Shown here one piece after another: positions 1 through 5,301 of a stretch of 15,948 nucleotides of DNA. The stretch covers positions 1 to 15,948 of the forward strand of contig CAYFVM010000033.1 in assembly GCA_964346725.1 (NCBI GenBank), read 5' to 3'. How positions within the stretch are numbered: position 1 is the first letter of the stretch; each line of letters begins with the position of its first letter. The notes under the pieces are model-generated. The model was given only the letters and a program-made list of their open reading frames with translations, made no database searches and was not told the origin of the DNA. The DNA comes from UBA1715 sp964346725. Its GTDB lineage: Bacteria > Bacteroidota > Bacteroidia > Bacteroidales > UBA1715. A program made the translations under genes and the position numbers.

Positions 1-45
1 TGATTAGCTAGTAGATTTCAAATTTTGTTCTATGAATTTTTCACA

Positions 46-537
46 CTAAAATTCTCTTGATGCACAATTCAACGAAGAAGAACGGAATTCAATTTTTTTA
101 ATATTTAATTTGTCTTTCAACAATTCATAGAATACTGTGCAGAACCATTCACAAGTCGATGGACCTTTACTTACCGAAACTCTACTTTCAGGGAAAGATT
201 TTACCAATTCATGGTTAAGTGCTTTTGCAGGCTCTCCAAATCTGTTTGTAGTACCTTTCATTCCTGTTTGCTCATATCCTTGTAATACTAAATCAAGTAG
301 CGGGTCGCCTTCTTGAAAAATCGTACCATGATGAAAGTTGTCAGCAACTGCCCACGCTAATTTTTGGGCTTCTTTTACAGGGAAAGCATAATTGTGATTA
401 TCTAAATCACCTTCGATTTCGAGCGTTAAATAACCCGAGTGTCCGTGTAGATAACTTGCTTCACCTTTATAATTCATAAATCTGTGTGCATATTGGAAAT
501 CTAATTTCACAATAGACCTGTACTTGCCGTTTGACAT
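46..537 (-). CDS. PTPS/QueD-fold protein with altered catalytic residues
   Basis: 163 residues, belonging to the 6-pyruvoyl-tetrahydropterin / 6-carboxytetrahydropterin synthase family (T-fold). The three zinc-binding histidines are visible: H18 in YAHRF, then H31 and H33 in LHGHS. A C-terminal Glu (E150 in KKIEFRS) sits where the family has its pterin-anchoring Glu, and STCEWF (127-132) resembles the family's PTSE motif. The catalytic Cys, which in E. coli QueD lies four residues before the first His of HGH, is Ala27 here. The usual Asp-His pair reads H69-H70. The middle (about 76-126) is longer than in short QueD proteins. It is the last gene of a minus-strand operon, 61 bp after the ferritin-like gene. 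A strong Shine-Dalgarno supports the ATG at 537. A role in queuosine or pterin synthesis is uncertain because of the changed triad; no other queuosine gene is in the window. Family assignment is secure, activity is not. Confidence 0.85.
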   Translation of the reverse strand: MSNGKYRSIVKLDFQYAHRFMNYKGEASYLHGHSGYLTLEIEGDLDNHNYAFPVKEAQKLAWAVADNFHHGTIFQEGDPLLDLVLQGYEQTGMKGTTNRFGEPAKALNHELVKSFPESRVSVSKGPSTCEWFCTVFYELLKDKLNIKKIEFRSSSLNCASREF

Positions 538-544
538 AATTTTG

Positions 545-552
545 TCCTCCTT
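545..552 (-). promoter_or_regulatory. Strong Shine-Dalgarno before the PTPS-fold gene
   Basis: On the minus strand AAGGAGGA lies 7 nt before the ATG at 537. It fixes the start. It is unusual for Bacteroidota, whose ribosomes make little use of Shine-Dalgarno pairing; most other genes in this window have only A/T-rich leaders. Confidence 0.75.
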
Positions 553-598
553 GAATTAATGATTAATACTTAAATACAATTTGTTACTATTAAAAGAG

Positions 599-1111
599 TT
601 ACATTCTAATTTTTTTCCATTCCTCTTTCATACGAGTGATGTCATTTATCCAATCTTCGATGTCGTGTTCGTGTTCAAGTTCTTCATTTAGAATCTGAAC
701 TGCCATTTGATGCGTTGAATGGTCTTTACCTGCTGTAAAATCAGCAATTTCTTGATACCTCTGAATTGCACATCTTTCACCTTTCAGATTTTGTTCCAAA
801 ATCACTTCTATATACGGGTCAGAAGGCTCGTCATAAGGACATCTCGCAAGTTTTGTCCATTCTATCGGATTTATTACTGGTGTACCACCTAACTGGATAA
901 TTCTGTTTACTACCAATAAAGCGTGACCCAATTCTTGGTCTGCATGCAACAATAATTCAGGTTCAACCTCGCTCCTCATTGGCCCTTCCATTAATCTTGC
1001 TCCAATCCAATATTGGTAATATGCAAGCCACTCTTCAGAAAGTGCAGCATTAAGCATTTTTAAAAGTTCTTCTACATCAACTGATGATATTTTTATTCCT
1101 TGTTTTCCCAT
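599..1111 (-). CDS. Dps-like ferritin-fold protein (thioferritin / DPSL type)
   Basis: 170-residue four-helix ferritin-like protein. Candidate di-iron ligands are E27 in the first helix, E60 and H63 (DQELGH), E112 (KGER), and E146 and H149 (ELEHEH). Two cysteines, C91 (RCPYDEP) and C114 (ERCAI), have the spacing of the paired cysteines that mark the DPSL or thioferritin class known from Sulfolobus and Bacteroides fragilis, which uses peroxide to oxidise and store iron as a Dps-like 12-mer. Those proteins are peroxide-protective. The gene follows perR by 25 bp on the same strand, which fits peroxide induction. No Shine-Dalgarno precedes the ATG; the leader is A/T-rich. A plain bacterioferritin-like function is the alternative, but the cysteine pair and the PerR neighbour favour DPSL. 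Confidence 0.85.
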   Translation of the reverse strand: MGKQGIKISSVDVEELLKMLNAALSEEWLAYYQYWIGARLMEGPMRSEVEPELLLHADQELGHALLVVNRIIQLGGTPVINPIEWTKLARCPYDEPSDPYIEVILEQNLKGERCAIQRYQEIADFTAGKDHSTHQMAVQILNEELEHEHDIEDWINDITRMKEEWKKIRM

Positions 1112-1136
1112 ATATTAAAAATTTTAAAGTGAATAA

Positions 1137-1562
1137 TTAGCATTTATTAAAAGTACCTCTAATTTGAAGAACTATATCTTCAATCTTGAACCCTTCTATG
1201 TTTTTGTTTTTAAAATGATTATGTAATAATTTATCTAATTCTTCGTCCTTGTAATCCTCAATTAAATCACATTCAGAGCAGTACAAATGATGATGGTTTT
1301 CAATTATACCATCATATCTCATCACATCTTTATCCGTAGTTACCTTTTTTATTAGTCCGTTTTCAACCAAAGTTTCAAGCACTTTATAAACTGTTCCTGT
1401 AGCAATATTTGGATGTGATTCTCTGATAAACTCAATGATATTGTCAGCAGTAGGATGATTGTTTAATTTATAAATAGCTTCAAGTATAACAACTCGCTGA
1501 GGGGTTATCTTTAATCCCTTTTCGGCAAATTTATTTCTAATATCTTCCATCAATACTTTCAT
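1137..1562 (-). CDS. perR: Fur-family peroxide-responsive repressor (PerR type)
   Basis: 141 residues with an N-terminal winged helix (about 1-80; ITPQR at 19-23, TGTVYKVLETL at 55-65) and a C-terminal dimerisation and metal domain. Residues align with Bacillus PerR at a constant offset of one: H36, D84, H90, H92 and D103 match the regulatory-metal ligands H37, D85, H91, H93 and D104. The Asp at 103, where Fur has Glu, favours PerR. Structural zinc ligands C95 and C98 (CSEC) are present. The second pair is incomplete: the C-terminus reads GTFNKC, with F138 where a Cys is expected, leaving only C141. It is the first gene of the perR-thioferritin-PTPS operon. AAGGAAG, 6 nt before the ATG, supports this start; M5 is a possible alternative. 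A palindrome at the predicted transcription start suggests autoregulation. Confidence 0.9.
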   Translation of the reverse strand: MKVLMEDIRNKFAEKGLKITPQRVVILEAIYKLNNHPTADNIIEFIRESHPNIATGTVYKVLETLVENGLIKKVTTDKDVMRYDGIIENHHHLYCSECDLIEDYKDEELDKLLHNHFKNKNIEGFKIEDIVLQIRGTFNKC

Positions 1563-1579
1563 TGAATTCTTCCTTAATG

Positions 1580-1590
1580 AGAATTATTCT
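1580..1590. promoter_or_regulatory. Candidate PerR operator
   Basis: AGAATTATTCT is a perfect 5-1-5 palindrome with the 7-1-7 geometry of Per boxes (ATAAT-n-ATTAT core). It lies 4-14 nt downstream of the predicted start of the perR transcript, where a repressor would block it. ATGAGAA is also directly repeated at 1577-1583 and 1594-1600. Operator function is inferred from position and symmetry. Confidence 0.45.
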
Positions 1591-1600
1591 TTTATGAGAA

Positions 1601-1608
1601 CAAATTTA
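1601..1608 (-). promoter_or_regulatory. perR operon promoter, -7 box
   Basis: TAAATTTG on the minus strand is an exact match to the Bacteroidota -7 consensus TAnnTTTG, about 38 bp before the perR ATG, predicting a start near 1594. No clear TTTG -33 box is seen at normal spacing. Confidence 0.5.
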
Positions 1609-2011
1609 ATCTATGTTTTTAAATAATCCTATTTTTTATTTCAAAATTTTTCTGTCTGGTTTCACTTTATTTGGAACGCTGTCTTTTTTTTAAAATGGAG
1701 CACAACTAGTTTATATGTATGATACTTGTTATTGTTGTATTTCAATCCATTTAAAGTGTACTCAAAAACTGTGCGTTCTACAAATGAAGAAAAATATGTG
1801 TGCGCATTGCAAAAAACGTAAAATAAGATGAACAAATATGATGTAATTCGGTTTATATCTGTTGCTGAAAGTGTTTTTTCAAACACAAAGAGTATGGGGT
1901 AGCGTTTTTGAAGGAATTGCCTTTGGCAAAAAGTTATAAGGCTTGGGAAAAACCTCCTGCAAGTTCGAAACAACCTAGTGTACGCCAGAAATTTACGGCG
2001 TACTCATTACC
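1609..2011. other. Intergenic region without a convincing gene
   Basis: About 400 bp between the end of the thioesterase gene and the perR promoter. The only longer reading frame (minus strand, TTG start at 1973, about 103 codons) has low-complexity sequence, no ribosome-binding site and no recognisable family. A short hairpin TTGCC-AAA-GGCAA lies near 1918-1930 and a stronger quasi-palindrome at 1980-2003. No tRNA or riboswitch was recognised. Confidence 0.5.
1980..2003. repeat. 24-bp quasi-palindrome downstream of the thioesterase gene
   Basis: Arms GTACGCC (1980-1986) and GGCGTAC (1997-2003) pair perfectly, with AAATTT at the centre. It lies 9 bp after the stop of the ACP operon's last gene. 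It could act as a 3' hairpin, but neither strand has a following T tract, so it is not a standard intrinsic terminator. Confidence 0.5.
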
Positions 2012-2443
2012 TTATTCGGGTAAACCGTTCATTTTCTTCCATTCGTTTATGAAAGGAGGGAGAGTCCAAAGCAGTTGGTAGTTGGTGTCGAGAAAAACTT
2101 GCACCGTGTGACCTGTTGCGCAAAGCACATTGGTTTTGGCGTTATAAATTTCGTAGTCAAAAATGAGTTTTGCCGATTCAGTGTTTCGAAAGGTAATCAC
2201 AATTTTTGCCTTGTCTTGATATTTGAGCGGTTGCTTGTAGTTCACCTTAAATTCAACAAGGGGAGCGTAAAATCCAAACTCGTACATGCGCATATATTCC
2301 AAATGAAACTTGCGTCCAAATTCTTCGCGCGCATCTTCAAAATAGAGAGCATACGAGCCGTGCCACACAATTTGCATGGAATCAACTTCGCTAAATCTGA
2401 TGTCGAATTCTTTTTCGGCTTGCAAGAGAATTTTTTCGCTCAT
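2012..2443 (-). CDS. Acyl-CoA/acyl-ACP thioesterase, hotdog fold (YbgC/FadM type)
   Basis: 143 residues, the usual length of single-hotdog 4-hydroxybenzoyl-CoA-type thioesterases. The N-terminal motif FSEVDSMQIVWHGSYALYFE carries the catalytic Asp (D21) followed by WHGSY, matching the D-x(5-6)-H-x-x-Y pattern of YbgC. It hydrolyses thioesters of acyl carriers. Its ATG overlaps the stop of the preceding dehydratase gene by 4 bp (ATGA), showing translational coupling. It is the last gene of the ACP operon. Thioesterases of this type occur in aryl-polyene clusters, where they are thought to release or proofread intermediates; that role is inferred from context. Confidence 0.87.
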   Translation of the reverse strand: MSEKILLQAEKEFDIRFSEVDSMQIVWHGSYALYFEDAREEFGRKFHLEYMRMYEFGFYAPLVEFKVNYKQPLKYQDKAKIVITFRNTESAKLIFDYEIYNAKTNVLCATGHTVQVFLDTNYQLLWTLPPFINEWKKMNGLPE

Positions 2444-2880
2444 TGTTCAATAGATTCTTTATCGGTAAGGGCAACTTTTACTTCGCCTTGCGCTATAAGG
2501 TGTCCATTACATTCTGTTTTTGCCGTAAGCAACGTCATGTTGAAAATTCCGCCCAAGGTTTCTTCAACGGTGGTGGTAAGAACGTCGCTCGTTTTAGGAT
2601 ATGCGTTAATTTTAAGGTTTTTCACCGAAGCAACAACACCAATTTTCACTGTTTTTGATTCGAGATATTTATTGATGTAACCAATGCGCGCTGCGCACGT
2701 TTGAGCCATATTTTCTATAATTCCGCTCGCCAAAAGTGTTCCGTTTTCGTCAAGCAAAACATTGTTGGGGGTAATTTCGAACTCGGTGGTAGCTATAGTG
2801 TCTTGGCAGCTAAGGAGTTTGTCAACCATTACAAATGGTGGACGTTGTGGTATCAGTTCAAGAATTGGAATATCTATCAT
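2440..2880 (-). CDS. Hotdog 3-hydroxyacyl-ACP dehydratase-like protein (ApeP/FabZ related)
   Basis: 146 residues from the ATG at 2880. IPQRPPFVMVD (10-20) matches the FabZ N-terminal motif, and GIIENMAQ (53-60) matches its helix with the catalytic Glu (E56). The FabZ motif with the catalytic His (HFPGHPxMPG) is replaced by LLDENGTLLAS. That pattern is familiar from the divergent dehydratases of aryl-polyene clusters, which make the double bonds of the polyene chain. I start at 2880 because this ATG lies 2 bp after the methyltransferase stop. An in-frame TTG at 2904 would add 8 residues and a 22-bp overlap. The 3' end overlaps the thioesterase start by 4 bp. Dehydratase chemistry is inferred; the fold is clear. 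Confidence 0.8.
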   Translation of the reverse strand: MIDIPILELIPQRPPFVMVDKLLSCQDTIATTEFEITPNNVLLDENGTLLASGIIENMAQTCAARIGYINKYLESKTVKIGVVASVKNLKINAYPKTSDVLTTTVEETLGGIFNMTLLTAKTECNGHLIAQGEVKVALTDKESIEQ

Positions 2881-2882
2881 GT

Positions 2883-3974
2883 CTATTTCAATTTCAATGT
2901 GCAAACAATAATACTGTGACCCAAACCAAGCCCGTCGTGAATGGTTTCAACTTGCAATCCCGCATTTTCTACGCAACGAACCATGTCGCCCGAATAATAC
3001 ATTTTTGAGTTCCCGTTTGCCATAGCGGTAAAGTATATGCTAATTTGTGCAAGGCAATACGAAGCCGTTTCAAACTTCTGACGGTCCCAAAGCGTTTCCA
3101 TAATGTACAATCGAGTGTTGCTATTCATAGATTTTGCGGCACGTGTAAGAATGCTGGTAACTTCTTCCTCTGAGAAACAATCAAGGAATTGGCTCATCCA
3201 AATAGCGTCAAAATTGGTAGGGAAAGGAACCGATTTGTCGAGCAAATCTACCCCGTGACCAAAAATTCTTTCAGCACCGTTACAACCTTTTATTTGTGTG
3301 CGCATCATTTCTAACTGTTGTGGTAAATCCATAATGGTAACCGCAACTTCGTTGTTGAAATCAACACATTGCAGCGCCCAACGACCAGTGTTTCCTCCAA
3401 CATCGAGCAATGTGCGCGGACGATTTGCAAAAACAATCTCTAACGCTTGTTTAAACGAATTGTCGGAGTAGAAGTGGTCAAACCCAAACCAACTTTTTTG
3501 CACTTGAGCAGGCAATTGCGATAAGCCTTCATAAATGGTTTTCCATGTTCCAAAAACTTTCAAACCTTCAGGTTTCCCGTTGAGTAGCGCTTCTTCAAGG
3601 TTAAATAACCCCAAGTAATTCACATCGTGATTAAAATCCATGTTAACGCGTGCCATGTCATCGTGTATAAGAAACCAACCAGCTTTTGCCAGAAAGAATT
3701 TCTCGTCTTTAAGAAGCACCGTGCCAATAGTAAGTGACGATTCAAGCAAACACTGCACCGCGTAGCGTGAGAGTTTTGTTTTTTCTATTATTTCGTCAAG
3801 AGAAAGACCATTTTTGCTGTTGTTGAGCATTTCAAAAATGCCAAACTTAACCATGAGTCGTGACACTTGAAAAACCACAGGGCCAAATGCTATTTCTTGA
3901 GCCAATCGTTGTGCGTCAATAGCCGAGAATCGTTCTTTTGCGTAGAGTTCTTTTTGAGGAGATTGTAATTCCAT
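2883..3974 (-). CDS. SAM-dependent O-methyltransferase-like protein
   Basis: 363 residues in the O-methyltransferase-2 layout: an N-terminal winged-helix dimerisation part (about 20-100, with FGIFEML and the LSRYAVQCLLESS helix) and a C-terminal Rossmann domain. The SAM-binding loop is LLDVGGNTGRW (189-199) and the acidic strand-2 end is IMDLP (214-218). In classical family members a catalytic His precedes Asp-Trp after strand 4; here the segment is SQFLDCFSEEE (261-271), with Leu at that place. It lies between the acyltransferase (42 bp gap) and dehydratase (2 bp gap) genes. Methyltransferases in aryl-polyene/flexirubin clusters modify the aryl head group; that substrate is inferred from the neighbours. 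A non-catalytic or differently based enzyme is possible. Confidence 0.82.
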   Translation of the reverse strand: MELQSPQKELYAKERFSAIDAQRLAQEIAFGPVVFQVSRLMVKFGIFEMLNNSKNGLSLDEIIEKTKLSRYAVQCLLESSLTIGTVLLKDEKFFLAKAGWFLIHDDMARVNMDFNHDVNYLGLFNLEEALLNGKPEGLKVFGTWKTIYEGLSQLPAQVQKSWFGFDHFYSDNSFKQALEIVFANRPRTLLDVGGNTGRWALQCVDFNNEVAVTIMDLPQQLEMMRTQIKGCNGAERIFGHGVDLLDKSVPFPTNFDAIWMSQFLDCFSEEEVTSILTRAAKSMNSNTRLYIMETLWDRQKFETASYCLAQISIYFTAMANGNSKMYYSGDMVRCVENAGLQVETIHDGLGLGHSIIVCTLKLK

Positions 3975-4016
3975 GGGTGTTATTTTTTACAAAAATAAAG
4001 CAATCGCTAATTAATT

Positions 4017-4916
4017 TCACAATTCGTTCCAGAAATCGTAATAGTTAAACCATTGATGAGGATATTTTTTAACAATGGCTTCAAGTTCTGTTACATATTG
4101 TTTTCCTAAATATTCAGCTTTTTTAATCGATGAAGTTTCGTTGGCAGGTGGCGTCAATTGTTTTACATAGCCATGATAGTTGCGTCCCCGTTCTTTCATA
4201 ATAAAAACAACATAAATGGGAGCATCAAGTTGTGCGGCTATGCGAAATGTGCCAATGGGAAATTCCGCAGGTTTACCAAGAAAGTTGCACGTGTATGATT
4301 TTGGACTGCCAAACAAGCGGTCGCAAGGAATGGTAATGATTTCGCCCAATTCTATTGCTTCTTTTATGGCAAAAAGGTGCGACATATCTTCGCACACGGG
4401 AATGAGTTTTAAATGAGATTTTTCAAATGCTTCGGTGCGTCGTTTGAGCATTGTTTCGCTTTCGCCACCAAACGCTATTCCATTCAATCGTTTCTTATCT
4501 TGGTGAAGACAATGTCCAGCCAATTCAAAGTTGCCGACGTGGGCACTCACCACAAAAAAACCTTGCGGTTGGTCAATGGCTTGGTTAAATACTTCAATGT
4601 TGTCAACCGTTATTGAAAACTGGTTGGTGTTGCCGGCAAGGAGTGCAAATTTATCAAGAACTACTTGCCCAAAAAGGATATGATTTTTGCAGGTTGCAAA
4701 AAATGCTTGTAATCCATTCATGCCAAAGCGATTCCGAAAATATGCAGAGATGGTTTTGTATCCTTTTCTTCCAAAAAGCAGGTAGAATGGAATGACAATA
4801 TAAAGAATAGGGTACAGAGCAGAAACATTAATCTTTGCTAAGATGGCAAATAAACTTTTCTGTCCAAAGGAACCGCCACCGGTTTTACCAGTCCATTGAC
4901 GGTTTTGCGTATTCAT
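4017..4916 (-). CDS. LpxL/HtrB-like lipid acyltransferase
   Basis: 299 residues, a normal length for lysophospholipid/lipid A acyltransferases (LpxL/LpxM). The HX4E catalytic motif is SAHVGNFELAGH (H126, E131). The segment AEFPIGTFRIAAQLDAPIY (217-235) and the C-terminal YPHQWFNYYDFW (285-296) are also typical. A hydrophobic segment near 33-48 (ALYPILYIVIPFYLLF) would anchor it in the inner membrane. It would transfer an acyl group from ACP to a lipid acceptor; directly after an ACP gene (stop TAA abuts its ATG) the donor may be that dedicated ACP. Such acyltransferases are constant members of aryl-polyene clusters, where they help attach the polyene to its lipid. A role in ordinary lipid A acylation is less likely given the context. 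Confidence 0.87.
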   Translation of the reverse strand: MNTQNRQWTGKTGGGSFGQKSLFAILAKINVSALYPILYIVIPFYLLFGRKGYKTISAYFRNRFGMNGLQAFFATCKNHILFGQVVLDKFALLAGNTNQFSITVDNIEVFNQAIDQPQGFFVVSAHVGNFELAGHCLHQDKKRLNGIAFGGESETMLKRRTEAFEKSHLKLIPVCEDMSHLFAIKEAIELGEIITIPCDRLFGSPKSYTCNFLGKPAEFPIGTFRIAAQLDAPIYVVFIMKERGRNYHGYVKQLTPPANETSSIKKAEYLGKQYVTELEAIVKKYPHQWFNYYDFWNEL

Positions 4917-5159
4917 TTAGTTTACTTTGCTTTCTATGTAATTGTAGAATTGAGAGAGTGTGCGAACGTCTTTCATTTCTTCTGGCTTAATTTTGAATCC
5001 GAAACGATTTTCAACTAATGCAACAATATCAACGAAGTCAAGGCTTTCTATGCCTAAATCTTCTTTAAGAAGCGCATTGTCATTGATTTTTTTAGCATCA
5101 ATTTCTATTTCGTCAACTAAAATATTGTTAGTGATTTTTACTATTTCTTCGCGTGTCAT
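4917..5159 (-). CDS. Acyl carrier protein
   Basis: 80 residues, the size of a discrete ACP. The motif DLGIESLDFVDI (34-45) contains Ser39, the expected phosphopantetheine attachment site. The protein is acidic and helical, with a helix-2 region and a C-terminal FYNYIESK helix as in type II ACPs. It is the first gene of a five-gene operon and probably carries the chain worked on by the acyltransferase, dehydratase and thioesterase encoded next. It differs from housekeeping AcpP in the sequence around the Ser (GIESLDF rather than GADSLDT), consistent with a dedicated carrier. Confidence 0.9.
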   Translation of the reverse strand: MTREEIVKITNNILVDEIEIDAKKINDNALLKEDLGIESLDFVDIVALVENRFGFKIKPEEMKDVRTLSQFYNYIESKVN

Positions 5160-5184
5160 TGTTTTTTATTATTTAATTACCCTG

Positions 5185-5192
5185 CAAAGGTA
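5185..5192 (-). promoter_or_regulatory. ACP operon promoter, -7 box
   Basis: Minus-strand TACCTTTG, followed by CAGG, is an exact and very typical Bacteroidota -7 element (TAnnTTTGC), 25 bp before the ACP ATG. It predicts a start near 5179 and a leader of about 20 nt. The -33 region is T-rich without a clear TTTG. Confidence 0.7.
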
Positions 5193-5252
5193 GTAATTTA
5201 TTATAAAAAAGAGAGGGAAATTTAAAAATGGATTGGTTTAAGTGAAAATAAA

Positions 5253-5278
5253 TAGAGCAGGGTGTTTGCCCTGCTCTA
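5253..5278 (-). terminator. Intrinsic terminator of the GH9 gene
   Basis: A perfect 10-bp stem (TAGAGCAGGG with CCCTGCTCTA) and 6-nt loop, followed on the minus strand by TTTATTTTC. It sits 23 bp after the GH9 stop and separates that gene from the ACP operon promoter. Confidence 0.85.
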
Positions 5279-5301
5279 AAGTTATTGTTTACAATGAAGT
5301 A

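Noticed and set aside
1662..1973. Minus-strand reading frame of about 103 codons in the perR-thioesterase spacer
   Set aside because: It starts at TTG with no ribosome-binding site, its translation is rich in Phe, Tyr and Lys like random A/T-rich DNA, and no family motif is visible.
2881..2904. TTG start at 2904 for the dehydratase
   Set aside because: The ATG at 2880, 2 bp after the upstream stop, fits the tight operon spacing and directly precedes the conserved N-terminal motif.
2075..2919. Plus-strand reading frames opposite the two hotdog genes
   Set aside because: They are antisense to well-supported genes with family motifs and have no motifs of their own.
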